Source: Candidatus Dormiibacterota bacterium (GTDB taxonomy: Bacteria; Chloroflexota; Dormibacteria; Aeolococcales; Aeolococcaceae). From it: a stretch of DNA of 39,298 nucleotides. The notes beneath the pieces are model-generated. The model was not told the origin of the DNA. It did not search any database and saw nothing but the letters and a program-made list of their open reading frames with translations. Shown piece by piece: positions 23,927 through 32,664 of the stretch. The DNA is taken from assembly GCA_036495095.1 (NCBI GenBank), contig DASXNK010000047.1:1-39298 (forward strand), given 5' to 3'. Position numbers and translations under genes: made by a program. Numbering within the stretch: the stretch's first letter is position 1; every line of letters begins with the position of its first letter.

Positions 23927-26467
23927 ATGACAGCGGAGCGCGACCTGGGGGGCCGCCGTGCCCAGGCGCCGGTCTGGGCGCTGACCGCGGCCATCCTCGC
24001 CGGCGTCGCCGTCCTCCAGGTCATCGAGACCCGCCACCTGCGCGGAGTCGACGCGCCGGTGCACATCCCCTGGTACCTTCTCGCCGGGCTCTTCGTCGTC
24101 GCCGAATGGTGGCGGATCTGCCTGTACTTCCGGAGCAGCGCCCACTCCTTCTCGCTGAGCGAGATGCCGCTGGTGCTGGGGCTCTTCCTCGCCGACCCGT
24201 CGGACCTGGTGCTCGCCCGGGTGCTCGGCGCGCTCGTCGCCATGGGGCTGCTGCGCCGCCAGCCCCCGCTCAAGCTGCTGTTCAACCTCGGGCTCTTCGC
24301 GCTCGAGACCGAGGTGGCCGCGATCGCGGTCGGCCACCTGGTCCACCGCGGAGGTGCGCTCGGCCCGGGTGCGGGGGCGGCGGTGCTGCTCGTGGTGGCC
24401 GCCGTCTCACTGCTCGGGGTCGGCCTGATCATGCTCGCCGTCACCCTGTCGGAGGGACGGCCGCCGCGGCGGACGATGCTCCAGGGGCTGCTCTTCCAGC
24501 TCCTCGCCGGGGTGACCAACGCCAGCCTGGCGCTGCTCGCCGTCTTCGTGCTCTGGCGCGACGGCCACGAGCTCTGGCTGCTGCTGGCGCCGGTCGGCAC
24601 CCTGGTCGCCGGCTACGCCGCGTACGGCGCCGAGCGGCAGCGACACGAGCGGATGCAGCATCTCTACGAGTCGAGCGAGCTGCTCCAGCGCACCCCCACC
24701 GACGGCGCGGCAACCTCCGCGCTGCTCGCCCAGCTGTGCCGGGTCTTCCAGGCCGAGGTCGCCGAGGTGACCCTGCTCCCGCCCCCGGGTGGCGGCGCCG
24801 CCCTCCGCTCGATGCTGCGGCGCGACGCCTTCGTCGAGAGCGACCGGCGTGTCGACATCGGCCTGCTCGACGAGCTGGTGCACTTCGCGGTCGAGGAGCA
24901 GCGCGGGGTCCGGCTCGGTGGCCGGGAGGGAACGCTCCTGCCCGCGGTGCTGAGCAGCCGCCACCTCAAGGACGCGATGTTCATCGCCCTGCGCAGCGAG
25001 AGCCGGATCATCGGCACCATGCTGGTGGGCAACCGGCTCGGCGACCTCAACACCTTCAACGCCGAGGACCTCACCCTCTTCGAGACCCTCGCGGTGCAGG
25101 CCAGCGTCGCCTTCGAGAACGGCAGGCTCGAGGACCGGCTCAAGCACCAGGCGTTCCACGATCCCCTCACCAACCTTCCCAACCGGGCGCTGTTCAGCGA
25201 CCGCCTGGCCCACGCCCTGACCCGGCGGAGGGCGGTGGGCGGCCCTGGCGTCGCCGTCCTCTTCGTCGACCTCGACGACTTCAAGCTGGTCAACGACGAG
25301 CTCGGCCACTCCGCCGGCGACCAGCTGCTGCGCGCCGCCGGCGACCGCCTGGTGGCGGTGCTGCGTCCCTTCGACACCACCGCCCGGCTCGGCGGCGACG
25401 AGTTCGCGGTGCTGGTCGAGGACGTCGCCGGCCCCGCCGAGGCCGCCCGCGTCGCCGAGCGGATCGTCGAGACCCTGCGCGAGCCCTTCGTCCTCCAGGG
25501 TCGCGAGCTGGCGATGCACGCGAGCATCGGCGTGGCCCTCGCCGGTGAGGAGGAGGTGGACGGCGAGGAGCTGCTGCGCCGCGCCGACCTCGCCATGTAC
25601 CGGGTCAAGCAGCGAGGCAAGGGGGCGTTCGAGGTCTACCAGGCGAGCATGCAGGAGGTGTTGGTGCGGCGCCTCGAGCTGCGCACCGACCTGGAGCGCG
25701 CCGTCCAGCGTGGCGAGCTGTTCCTCCAGTACCAGCCCATCGTCCGCCTCGATGACGCCCGCATGGTGGGCGTCGAGGCGCTGGTGCGCTGGCAGCACCC
25801 GCTGCGCGGCGCCATGCCGCCCAACGACTTCATCCCTCTCGCGGAGGAGACGGGGCTGATCGTGGGGCTGGGGATCCACGTCCTCGAGATCGCCTGCCGC
25901 CAGGCCCGCGCCTGGCATGTGGACCACCCCGAGCACGGCGACCTGGGGATGAGCGTGAACCTGTCTCCCCGCCAGCTGCAGGACGAGGGATTCGTCCGCC
26001 AGGTGGCCCGGGTGCTCGCCGAGACCGGGCTCGACCCCCGGCTCCTCACCCTGGAGATCACCGAGAGCGTGATGGTGGACGGCGGGGCGCCCAGCGGCCG
26101 GCTGAACGAGCTGAAGGCCCTCGGCGTCCGGCTCTCCATCGACGACTTCGGCACCGGGTACTCCTCTCTCAGCGCGCTCCAGCATCTCCCCGTCGACAGC
26201 CTGAAGATCGCCAAGCCGTTCGTCGACGGCATCGCCGAGGACCCGCAGAAGCGCGCCTTCGCCCAGGCGATCGTGCGCCTCGGCAGGACCCTGAAACTCG
26301 ACCTGATCGCCGAGGGAGTCGAGCGGCGCGAGCAGCGCGACCACCTGCTCGACCTCGGCTGCCACATGGCCCAGGGCTACTACTTCGCCCGTCCCATGGA
26401 CGTCGCGGCGATGGAGGAGCTGCTCCGCGCCGGCGCCCGCCGGGAGTGCGCCGCCGCCGCCCGCTGA
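23927..26467 (+). CDS. Membrane GAF-GGDEF-EAL protein (c-di-GMP turnover)
   Basis: An 846-residue protein. Residues 1-225 contain about seven to eight membrane helices. Residues 245-395 look like a GAF domain ([12 protein letters not shown] to [12 protein letters not shown]). The GGDEF domain has an exact GGDEF at 489-493 and an RxxD inhibitory site at 480-483, so it could make c-di-GMP and be product-inhibited. The EAL domain has E617-[39 protein letters not shown] and AQGYYFARP, so phosphodiesterase residues are also in place. The start is ATG 23927, 19 bases after the subtilase stop; the long open frame upstream is a shadow of the repeat array. Which activity dominates cannot be told. Confidence 0.9.
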   Translation: MTAERDLGGRRAQAPVWALTAAILAGVAVLQVIETRHLRGVDAPVHIPWYLLAGLFVVAEWWRICLYFRSSAHSFSLSEMPLVLGLFLADPSDLVLARVLGALVAMGLLRRQPPLKLLFNLGLFALETEVAAIAVGHLVHRGGALGPGAGAAVLLVVAAVSLLGVGLIMLAVTLSEGRPPRRTMLQGLLFQLLAGVTNASLALLAVFVLWRDGHELWLLLAPVGTLVAGYAAYGAERQRHERMQHLYESSELLQRTPTDGAATSALLAQLCRVFQAEVAEVTLLPPPGGGAALRSMLRRDAFVESDRRVDIGLLDELVHFAVEEQRGVRLGGREGTLLPAVLSSRHLKDAMFIALRSESRIIGTMLVGNRLGDLNTFNAEDLTLFETLAVQASVAFENGRLEDRLKHQAFHDPLTNLPNRALFSDRLAHALTRRRAVGGPGVAVLFVDLDDFKLVNDELGHSAGDQLLRAAGDRLVAVLRPFDTTARLGGDEFAVLVEDVAGPAEAARVAERIVETLREPFVLQGRELAMHASIGVALAGEEEVDGEELLRRADLAMYRVKQRGKGAFEVYQASMQEVLVRRLELRTDLERAVQRGELFLQYQPIVRLDDARMVGVEALVRWQHPLRGAMPPNDFIPLAEETGLIVGLGIHVLEIACRQARAWHVDHPEHGDLGMSVNLSPRQLQDEGFVRQVARVLAETGLDPRLLTLEITESVMVDGGAPSGRLNELKALGVRLSIDDFGTGYSSLSALQHLPVDSLKIAKPFVDGIAEDPQKRAFAQAIVRLGRTLKLDLIAEGVERREQRDHLLDLGCHMAQGYYFARPMDVAAMEELLRAGARRECAAAAR

Positions 26468-26508
26468 GTCGGCCTGGTCACGGTGGCGGCGGCAACACGC
26501 TTGTCTGG

Positions 26509-26514
26509 TATGTT
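26509..26514 (+). promoter_or_regulatory. Putative extended -10 box for a leaderless message
   Basis: TGGTATGTT contains an extended -10 (TG-n-TATGTT, 26509-26514) that ends nine bases before ATG 26524. No Shine-Dalgarno site lies between. Similar spacing is seen at 14939 and 31714. A leaderless start is likely but inferred. Confidence 0.42.
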
Positions 26515-26523
26515 GCGGTCGCC

Positions 26524-26724
26524 ATGGGCCTCTTCGACCTCCTCCGCCGCCTGCGCGACACCGCGTCCGAGGACGAGCCCGCCAACGGCGCCCGGCCGGT
26601 CCCCGACCCCGGGATGGTGCCCACCGCCCGCGGCACCTGGGAGCAGGCGGCCCTCACCAACGTGGACATCACCGAGGTGGTCAAGCGGCAGCTGGGGACG
26701 GTCACCCCTCCCTGGAAGAAGTAG
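26524..26724 (+). CDS. Small soluble protein of unknown function
   Basis: A 66-residue protein. It begins with an amphipathic MGLFDLLRRLRDTASEDE that could associate with a membrane or partner, then a Pro/Gly-rich linker and a C-terminal helix (WEQAALTNVDITEVVKRQLG) ending TPPWKK. No family is recognised. It lies between the GGDEF-EAL gene and the oxidase cluster and probably has its own leaderless promoter. It may be a real small gene because codon composition and the -10 box agree, but function is unknown. Confidence 0.6.
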   Translation: MGLFDLLRRLRDTASEDEPANGARPVPDPGMVPTARGTWEQAALTNVDITEVVKRQLGTVTPPWKK

Positions 26725-26747
26725 CCGGCCCTTCCCGGCCCAGGCTC

Positions 26748-26763
26748 CGATGGGCCCCCATCG
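26748..26763. terminator. Palindromic hairpin downstream of the small ORF
   Basis: CGATGGG at 26748-26754 and CCCATCG at 26757-26763 form a perfect inverted repeat with a two-base spacer. It lies 24 bases after the small ORF stop and before the oxidase operon promoter. It could terminate upstream transcription; there is no strong T-run (only TGTTTG nearby). Confidence 0.35.
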
Positions 26764-26825
26764 CATAGGGTGTTTGCCCCAGGAAGGAACCCCCTCCTCT
26801 GGGGTGTAGTGCCTAGATCGCTCGT

Positions 26826-26855
26826 TTGACGCCCCCTTCCGGTGGGTGCCAAAAT
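26826..26855 (+). promoter_or_regulatory. Putative sigma70-type promoter of the oxidase operon
   Basis: TTGACG at 26826-26831 and CAAAAT at 26850-26855 are separated by 18 bases, matching the -35 in five and the -10 in four positions. Transcription would begin near 26862, downstream of the ATG at 26854. This supports the GTG at 26932 as the coxB start. Inference from consensus. Confidence 0.45.
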
Positions 26856-26931
26856 GCGGGTGCTCTGCCCCGCCCTCCCCCAGGGGGCGGAAGGGCGATG
26901 CTCCCCATCGACCACATCGGGGGTCGCGCCG

Positions 26932-27699
26932 GTGATCCTGGCGGCCGATCAGTTCGGCACCACGTACGACAGCTCTCCACTCCACCCTGCGGGTCCGGTG
27001 GAGGAGCACATCCAGAGTGTCTACACGCCCATCTTCTGGGCGTCGGTGGTGCTCTTCGTCGTGGTGTCGGCGTTCATCATCTACAGCGCCCTCCGGTTCC
27101 GCCGCAAGAGCGACGACGAGGAGCCGGTGCAGGTCCACGGCAACAACCGGCTGGAGTTCGCCTGGACCATCGTCCCCTTCCTGATCCTCTTCAGCCTGTT
27201 CATCGTGACCGCGGTCAACATGAACTTCATCACCCAGGCCCCGCAGGGCGCCCTGAAGGTGTGCGTGCTCGGCCAGCGCTTCTCCTGGTCGTACTACTAC
27301 AACACCGACTGCGGCACCGCCGTGCAGGTGCCCGGCGGCGAGAACCACGACACCAAGCTGAGCTACACCAGGATCATGGGCAAGCGCGCGGTGAGCGTGC
27401 TCAAGGTGCCGGCGGGCCGGCCGGTGGCGCTGGAGGTGGTCTCCGCCGACGTCAACCACTCCTTCTACCTCCCCACCCTCGGCGGCCAGATCAACGCCAT
27501 CCCGAACCAGCTGAACCACATGTGGTTCCAGGCGGACAGGGCGGGCAAGTACTACGGCCAGTGCACCGAGCTCTGCGGCGACAACCACTACGCCATGGAG
27601 ATCGTGGTGGAGGCCGTTCCCGGTGACCAGTTCAAGGCGTTCATCGACAGGGTTGACAGCAACAGCGCCAGGACCGGGTCCGGCGCAGGAGGTCAGTGA
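26932..27699 (+). CDS. coxB: Cytochrome c oxidase subunit II (CuA)
   Basis: A 255-residue subunit II. Two membrane helices (about residues 32-54 and 79-98) are followed by a cupredoxin domain. CuA ligands are H176 (VNHSFYLP) and C211, E213, C215, H219 and M222 (CTELCGDNHYAM). It receives electrons from a cytochrome c or cupredoxin. I chose GTG 26932, after GGGGG, because the likely promoter starts transcription after the in-frame ATG at 26854. No clear signal peptide or lipobox is visible. There is no fused cytochrome c domain, so it is not a caa3-type subunit. It overlaps coxA by one base. Confidence 0.92.
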   Translation: MILAADQFGTTYDSSPLHPAGPVEEHIQSVYTPIFWASVVLFVVVSAFIIYSALRFRRKSDDEEPVQVHGNNRLEFAWTIVPFLILFSLFIVTAVNMNFITQAPQGALKVCVLGQRFSWSYYYNTDCGTAVQVPGGENHDTKLSYTRIMGKRAVSVLKVPAGRPVALEVVSADVNHSFYLPTLGGQINAIPNQLNHMWFQADRAGKYYGQCTELCGDNHYAMEIVVEAVPGDQFKAFIDRVDSNSARTGSGAGGQ

Positions 27700-29348
27700 T
27701 GGCGGTGATGGATGCCCCGCTGCCGCGGGCCCGGGCCACGTCCCCCTGGGACAAGAACAAGGGTCTGATCTCGTGGCTGACCACCGTCGACCACAAGAAG
27801 CTCGGCATCCTCTACCTGTACACCACCTTCTTCTTCTTCCTGGTCGGCGGGATCATGGCCCTGCTGGTGCGCATCCAGCTGGCCGAGCCGCAGAACAAGT
27901 TCCTGACCCCGGCGCAGTACAACCAGATCTTCACGATGCACGGCACCACGATGATCTTCCTCTGGATCATCCCCGTCTTCGCCGGCTTCGGGAACTACGT
28001 CGTGCCGCTGATGATCGGCGCCCGGGACATGGCCTTCCCACGCATCAACGCCCTGTCCTACTGGCTGATCCCGCTCGGCGGCCTGACCATGTACGCGGGG
28101 TTCCTCTTCGGCGGCACCGGTGACGCCGGCTGGACCGGCTACGTGCCCCTCACCGAGCGGCAGTACAGCCCCTCGGTCGGCCAGGACCTCTGGATCCTCG
28201 GACTGCACACCCTCGGCCTCTCGTCGATGCTCGGCGGCATCAACTTCCTGGTCACCCTCCACAACATGCGCGCCAAGGGCCTGACCTTCTTCCGGCTGCC
28301 GCTGTTCTGCTGGGCGCAGGAGGTGACCCAGGCGCTGGTGGTGCTGGCCTCGCCCTTCCTCGCCGGCGCGCTGCTGATGGTGCTCCTCGACCGCCAGGCC
28401 GGCGCCAGCTTCTTCGCGGTGAACCACGGCGGCAGCGCCCTGCTCTACCAGCTGATGTTCTGGTTCTACTCACATCCGGCGGTCTACATCATGGTCCTGC
28501 CGGCGTTCGGGATCATCAGCGAGATCATCCCGGTCTTCTCTCGAAAGCCGATCTTCGGGTACCGAGCGATGGCGTACTCGATGTCGGCGATCGCCGTGCT
28601 CGGCTTCGTGGTCTTCGTCCACCACATGTTCGTCACCGGCCTGCCGATCGCGGTGCAGACCTTCTTCTCGGCGACCTCGATGATCATCGGGGTGCCCACC
28701 GGGGTGAAGATCTTCAACTGGGCGGCGACCCTGTGGGGAGGCAGCATCCGCTACGACACGCCGATGCTCTACGCCGTCGGCTTCCTCCTCCTCTTCCTGG
28801 TGGGCGGCGTCGACGGCGTCTACCTGGGCAGCCTGGCGGTCGACTACTCCCTGCACGGCACCTACTGGGTGGTCGGCCACATCCACTACGTGCTCTTCGG
28901 CGGCAGCGTCTTCGGGGTCTTCGCCGGCGTCTACTACTGGTTCCCGAAGATGACCGGCCGCTTCCTCAACGAGTTCCTCGGCAAGCTCCAGTTCTGGGTC
29001 ATGTTCATCGGCATGAACCTCGCCTTCATGCCCATGCACGTTCTCGGCCTGCTGGGGATGCCGCGCCGGATCAGCACCTACGACGATCACAAGGGCTGGG
29101 GCGACTGGAACTCGGTCTCCACCATGGGCGCCTTCCTGATCGCCGCCTCGGTGGCCATCTTCCTCATCAACTTCTTCATCAGCATGCGCGCCCCCAAGAA
29201 CGCCCCCGCGGATCCCTGGGAGGGCGACACCCTGGAGTGGGCGACCACGTCTCCGCCCCCGGTCTACAACTTCGAGGTGATCCCCGAGGTGCGCAGCGCC
29301 CGCCCGGTGCGGGACATGCGCCGGGCCGCGAGGAAGGTCACCGCATGA
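27699..29348 (+). CDS. coxA: Cytochrome c oxidase subunit I, A2-type
   Basis: A 549-residue haem-copper oxidase core. Haem and copper ligands: H81 (low-spin haem), H259 and Y263 (SHPAVYIMVLP, cross-linked His-Tyr), H308 and H309 (VHHMF, CuB), and H394 and H396 (VGHIHYVLFGG). The residues before H259 read WFYSHPAVY; Y257-S258 is the YS signature of the A2 subtype, with Ala where A1 enzymes have the proton-channel Glu. I chose ATG 27699, six bases after AGGAGG, over GTG 27696. It reduces oxygen to water and pumps protons. Next come ctaA and ctaB for haem A, with ATGA overlap. No subunit III gene follows. Confidence 0.95.
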   Translation: MAVMDAPLPRARATSPWDKNKGLISWLTTVDHKKLGILYLYTTFFFFLVGGIMALLVRIQLAEPQNKFLTPAQYNQIFTMHGTTMIFLWIIPVFAGFGNYVVPLMIGARDMAFPRINALSYWLIPLGGLTMYAGFLFGGTGDAGWTGYVPLTERQYSPSVGQDLWILGLHTLGLSSMLGGINFLVTLHNMRAKGLTFFRLPLFCWAQEVTQALVVLASPFLAGALLMVLLDRQAGASFFAVNHGGSALLYQLMFWFYSHPAVYIMVLPAFGIISEIIPVFSRKPIFGYRAMAYSMSAIAVLGFVVFVHHMFVTGLPIAVQTFFSATSMIIGVPTGVKIFNWAATLWGGSIRYDTPMLYAVGFLLLFLVGGVDGVYLGSLAVDYSLHGTYWVVGHIHYVLFGGSVFGVFAGVYYWFPKMTGRFLNEFLGKLQFWVMFIGMNLAFMPMHVLGLLGMPRRISTYDDHKGWGDWNSVSTMGAFLIAASVAIFLINFFISMRAPKNAPADPWEGDTLEWATTSPPPVYNFEVIPEVRSARPVRDMRRAARKVTA

Positions 29349-30400
29349 CCTCGGTCCCGCTCGGAGCGGGAAGCGCCACGGGCGCCACCACGGTGGATGG
29401 GGGGGGCTCGGAGCGGGTGCTTCGCGCGCCCTCCCGCGCGCTCCGCCGGCTCGCCGTCGCCGCCTCCGCGGCCACCTACCTGCTGATCGTGGCCGGCGGC
29501 GTGGTGCGGGTGAGCGGGAGCGGTCTCGGCTGCGGCATCAGGGGCCAGGACTGGCCGCTGTGCCACGGCCGGCTGGTGCCGCCCGCCGACCTGGCGACGG
29601 TGATCGAGTTCTCCCACCGGATGCTCGCCACCCTCTCCACCGTCCTGGTGGTGTCCCTGGCGGTGGTGGCCTGGACCCGCTACCGGCACCTCCGGCGGGT
29701 CACCCTCCCGGTCACCGCGGTGGTGGTGCTGCTCGTCGTCCAGATCCTGCTCGGCGCCGTCACCGTCGAGCTGCGCCTGCCCGGCGAGGTCGTGCTCGTC
29801 CACCTCGCCAACGCCCTGCTGCTGCTCGGCGTTCTCCTCTACGCGGCGGTGCAGACCTACGCCGACACCTCGGGCGCCCCGCGGGCGGCCGCCGACCCGG
29901 CCCGGGCGGCGGCGGTGCGCCGGCTCACCTGGGCCGCCGCCGCCACCTACGTGCTCGTTCTCAGCGGTGCCCTGGTGGTCGCCAACGGGGCGGGCTGGGC
30001 CTGCGCCGGCTGGCCACTCTGCGGCAACGGGTTCCAGCTCGAGGGCGGCACCTACGCGACCTACAACCTGCTCCACCGCGGCGTCGCCGGGGTGGTCGCG
30101 GTGGTGCTGCTGCTCGCCGTCCACGGCGTCGTGCGCACCCACCGCGGGGTCCGCCCGGTGCGGCTCGCCTCGCTCCTGGTGATGCTGCTGCTCCTCGCCC
30201 AGGTCGCCGCCGGCGCGGTGCTGGTCGAGATGCGGCTGCGCTCCGCCACCCGCGGGGTCCACCTCGCCCTGGCGTCGGCGCTGTGGGCGGCGACCGCGGT
30301 GCTGGCGATCATGGTCCGTCCGGGCACGCTGCGCTCCGACGCCTCCGCGACCGCGCCGGCGCAGGCCTCCGCATCGGTTCACGCCGAGGTGGCGCGATGA
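29345..30400 (+). CDS. ctaA: Haem A synthase (CtaA/Cox15)
   Basis: A 351-residue membrane protein with about eight helices that oxidises haem O to haem A. The two halves each carry two haem-ligand His residues: EFSHRML and LVHLANALL in the first, NLLHRGVAG and GVHLALASAL in the second. Two Cys pairs in outside loops are visible, CGIRGQDWPLC and CAGWPLC, as in Bacillus-like CtaA. The protein has extra Ala/Thr-rich tails at both ends. ATG 29345 overlaps the coxA stop and the end overlaps ctaB, so synthesis is coupled to the oxidase core. Confidence 0.92.
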   Translation: MTSVPLGAGSATGATTVDGGGSERVLRAPSRALRRLAVAASAATYLLIVAGGVVRVSGSGLGCGIRGQDWPLCHGRLVPPADLATVIEFSHRMLATLSTVLVVSLAVVAWTRYRHLRRVTLPVTAVVVLLVVQILLGAVTVELRLPGEVVLVHLANALLLLGVLLYAAVQTYADTSGAPRAAADPARAAAVRRLTWAAAATYVLVLSGALVVANGAGWACAGWPLCGNGFQLEGGTYATYNLLHRGVAGVVAVVLLLAVHGVVRTHRGVRPVRLASLLVMLLLLAQVAAGAVLVEMRLRSATRGVHLALASALWAATAVLAIMVRPGTLRSDASATAPAQASASVHAEVAR

Positions 30401-31314
30401 CCGTCGCCGTCGGCCTGGAGACCGCCGCCGCCGAGCCGCGCGCGCTCCGGGCGGTCGCCCGCGACTACGTCTCGCTCACCAAGCCGCGGATCATCGTCCT
30501 GCTCGAGGTGACCGCCCTCGCCGCGATGGTGATGGCGGCGCGCGGCTGGCCGGGCACCTGGCTGGTGCTGGCCACCCTGGCCGGCGGGGCGCTCGCCGCC
30601 GCGGGCGCGAACACCATCAACATGTGGTTCGACCGCGACATCGACCGGACCATGCAGCGCACCTGCGGCCGCCCCATCGCCAGCGGGAGGATCGGCCCCA
30701 CCGCGGCGCTCGCCTTCGGGATCGGGCTCGGCGCCGCCGGCTTCCTGGTGCTCGCCCTCTTCGCCAACCTCCTCGCCGCGGTGCTCGCCACCAGCGCTCT
30801 GCTCTTCTACGTGCTCGTCTACACGATGTACCTCAAGCGCAGCTCGATCCAGAACATCGTCATCGGCGGCGCCGCCGGGGCGGTGCCCCCGCTGGTGGGC
30901 TGGGCGGCGGTCACCGGACGGCTCGACGTCGCCGCGCTCTTCCTCTTCGCGGTGATCTTCTACTGGACCCCGCCCCACTTCTGGGCGCTGTCGCTGCTGA
31001 TGCAGGGCGACTACACCCTCGCCCGGGTGCCGATGCTCCCGGTGGTGGTGGGCTCACGCCGCACCCGGGTCCACATCGTGCTCTGGACCCTCATCCTGCT
31101 CATCGTCACCGTCCTGCCCTTCCTGGCCCACTCCTTCGGCTGGGTGTACATGGCCGGGGCGGCGGTGCTCGACGGCCTGTTCCTCGCCGACGCCCTGCGC
31201 CTGCTCGGTGATCCCAGCGCGCGTTCGGCCTCGCGCCTCTTCCACTTCTCGCTCCTCTACCTGGCGCTGCTCTTCGCGGTGATGGCGATCGACCGCGTCG
31301 TCATCCCCGGCTGA
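30397..31314 (+). CDS. ctaB: Protohaem IX farnesyltransferase (haem O synthase)
   Basis: A 305-residue UbiA-type prenyltransferase that adds farnesyl to protohaem to make haem O, the substrate of CtaA. Motifs: DYVSLTKPRIIVLLEVT at the N-terminus, the Asp-rich NMWFDRDIDRTMQRT, YTMYLKRSSIQNIVIGG, and YWTPPHFWAL. About nine membrane helices fill the rest. ATG 30397 overlaps the ctaA stop by four bases. The gene pair is standard for aa3-type oxidase clusters. Confidence 0.94.
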   Translation: MTVAVGLETAAAEPRALRAVARDYVSLTKPRIIVLLEVTALAAMVMAARGWPGTWLVLATLAGGALAAAGANTINMWFDRDIDRTMQRTCGRPIASGRIGPTAALAFGIGLGAAGFLVLALFANLLAAVLATSALLFYVLVYTMYLKRSSIQNIVIGGAAGAVPPLVGWAAVTGRLDVAALFLFAVIFYWTPPHFWALSLLMQGDYTLARVPMLPVVVGSRRTRVHIVLWTLILLIVTVLPFLAHSFGWVYMAGAAVLDGLFLADALRLLGDPSARSASRLFHFSLLYLALLFAVMAIDRVVIPG

Positions 31315-31333
31315 CTCACGGAGGCTCCGACGC

Positions 31334-31453
31334 ATGGACAAGAACCTGGCCCGGCGCAACATGCGGATGGGCATCGCGCTCTTCGTCATCCTCCTGGCGA
31401 TGTTCGGCGTCACCTTCGTGTGGGCGCAGATCTACCTCAACGCGGTCGGCTAG
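31334..31453 (+). CDS. Small single-helix membrane protein in the oxidase cluster
   Basis: A 39-residue ORF starting at ATG 31334, with GGAG ten bases upstream. It has a charged start (MDKNLARRNMRMG), one hydrophobic helix (IALFVILLAMFGVTFVWAQ) and a short end IYLNAVG. It is one of four tiny ORFs of this kind in the two respiratory clusters. It may be a small oxidase subunit like CtaF or CcoQ-type proteins, though no family match can be claimed. Placement 19 bases after ctaB and 11 before the next gene supports it. Confidence 0.68.
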   Translation: MDKNLARRNMRMGIALFVILLAMFGVTFVWAQIYLNAVG

Positions 31454-31464
31454 GGGGATCGGTG

Positions 31465-31689
31465 ATGGCGGACACCTCGCATGACCAGCACGGCCACGGC
31501 GGCCACGACGAGATCCACCTGCCCCCCAACAGCTGGGTGCCGCTCTCGACCGCGGCCTCGCTCACCACGTTCTTCATCGGCATCATCGTCGGCGTCTGGC
31601 TGGCGATCATCGGTCTGGTCTGTCTGATCCTCAGCCTGCTCGCCTGGGTGCGCGCCGCCCGCAACGAATTCCAGGAACTGCCCGACTGA
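31465..31689 (+). CDS. Small two-helix protein, likely oxidase subunit IV-like
   Basis: A 74-residue protein with a His-rich start (TSHDQHGHGGHDEIHLPP), then SWVPLSTAASLTTFFIGIIV and a second helix (WLAIIGLVCLILSLLAWV), ending in a polar tail NEFQELPD. The HxxHLPxxSWxP pattern at the front is what I would expect of small subunit IV-type proteins in actinobacterial or Chloroflexota oxidase clusters. ATG 31465 follows GGGGGATC. It follows the single-helix ORF and precedes a CtaG-like gene. The His-rich stretch could hold copper, but that is a guess. Confidence 0.72.
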   Translation: MADTSHDQHGHGGHDEIHLPPNSWVPLSTAASLTTFFIGIIVGVWLAIIGLVCLILSLLAWVRAARNEFQELPD

Positions 31690-31713
31690 GGGTCCCGGGC
31701 GGTACGCGCCCGC

Positions 31714-31719
31714 TACCCT
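31714..31719 (+). promoter_or_regulatory. Putative -10 box for a leaderless ctaG-like message
   Basis: TACCCT at 31714-31719 ends nine bases before GTG 31729, with no ribosome-binding site between. The spacing equals that at 14939 and 26509. An imperfect GGGCG/CGCCC hairpin overlaps the -35 region. Inference. Confidence 0.35.
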
Positions 31720-31728
31720 GAGGCGATC

Positions 31729-32568
31729 GTGAAGGCATCTCTGGGGCTCGGCGACTGGACCTTCGAGCCCACCGTCACCCTGGGCCTGGCCGCGCTGGTC
31801 GCCGCCTACGTGATCGCGGTGCGACGCGGCCGGCTGCGGCGGGACGACGACGTCACCCCATGGCTCGCCTCCGCGCGCTGGCGGCCCTGGCTGTTCGGGC
31901 TCGGGATGCTGACCGCGTTCCTGGCGCTGGAGTCACCGGTCGACACCGGTGGCGACAACTACCTGCTCTCCCTGCACATGGTCCAGCACCTGGTGCTGAT
32001 GATGGTGTCGCCGCCGCTCGTGCTCCTCGGCCTCTGCGGCATGCGCTCCCCCGACCCCGCCCGGTCGCCGGGGCCGCGGCGCCTCTGGACGGCGATCACC
32101 CGGCCGCTGCCGGCCACCGTGCTCTTCAACGCGGTGCTGCTGGTCTGGCACATCCCCACCCTCTACGACGCCACCCTGCGCAACGAGACCCTGCACATCG
32201 TCGAGCACGTCACCTTCATCGCCGTCGGCGTGGTGCTCTGGTGGGCGGTGGTCGACCCGATCCGGGGAGAGGGCACCACCCCGGTGAGCTCCTTCCAGAA
32301 GATCGCCGCCCTCGCGGTGGCCGGGGTGCCACCCACCGTGCTCGGGCTCATCTTCGCGGTGGCGCGGAGCCCCTTCTACGAGTTCTACGCCCGGGCGCCG
32401 CGGCTCTGGGGCCTGAGCCCGGTCACCGATCAGCAGATTGCCGGAGTGGTGATGTTCGGGCTTGGCAACCTCGTCTATTTCGCGGCGATCTCGGTGATCT
32501 TCTGGCGAATCCTCGGCAATCCCGCGGACGACGACATCGAAGCGATCGCTCCGCCTTTCATGGGGTGA
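31729..32568 (+). CDS. CtaG-like cytochrome c oxidase assembly protein (caa3_CtaG/DUF1404 type)
   Basis: A 279-residue membrane protein with about seven helices, of the CtaG/DUF1404 family that helps copper insertion into subunit I. His-containing motifs in membrane segments are LSLHMVQHLVLMM, LVWHIPTLYD and LHIVEHVTFI. The TRPLPATVLFN and SPFYEFYARAPRLWGLSP segments also fit the family. The GTG 31729 has no Shine-Dalgarno; a TACCCT box lies nine bases upstream. This CtaG is not the CoxG/Cox11 type. Context beside coxBA and ctaAB supports the assembly role. Confidence 0.86.
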   Translation: MKASLGLGDWTFEPTVTLGLAALVAAYVIAVRRGRLRRDDDVTPWLASARWRPWLFGLGMLTAFLALESPVDTGGDNYLLSLHMVQHLVLMMVSPPLVLLGLCGMRSPDPARSPGPRRLWTAITRPLPATVLFNAVLLVWHIPTLYDATLRNETLHIVEHVTFIAVGVVLWWAVVDPIRGEGTTPVSSFQKIAALAVAGVPPTVLGLIFAVARSPFYEFYARAPRLWGLSPVTDQQIAGVVMFGLGNLVYFAAISVIFWRILGNPADDDIEAIAPPFMG

Positions 32569-32574
32569 ATACCC

Positions 32575-32580
32575 TAAAAT
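32575..32580 (+). promoter_or_regulatory. Putative -10 box of the cupredoxin gene
   Basis: TAAAAT at 32575-32580 matches the -10 consensus in five of six positions and lies in the gap between the ctaG-like and cupredoxin genes, 84 bases before its ATG. No strong -35 is visible. Suggests separate expression of the electron carrier. Confidence 0.4.
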
Positions 32581-32664
32581 CCCAGGCTGATCGGGCGAAG
32601 GCACGGATTCCGCGCCGCTCCGTTCCCCGAGTGGCACAGCGACGCACATCCCGGTGAGGAGGGC

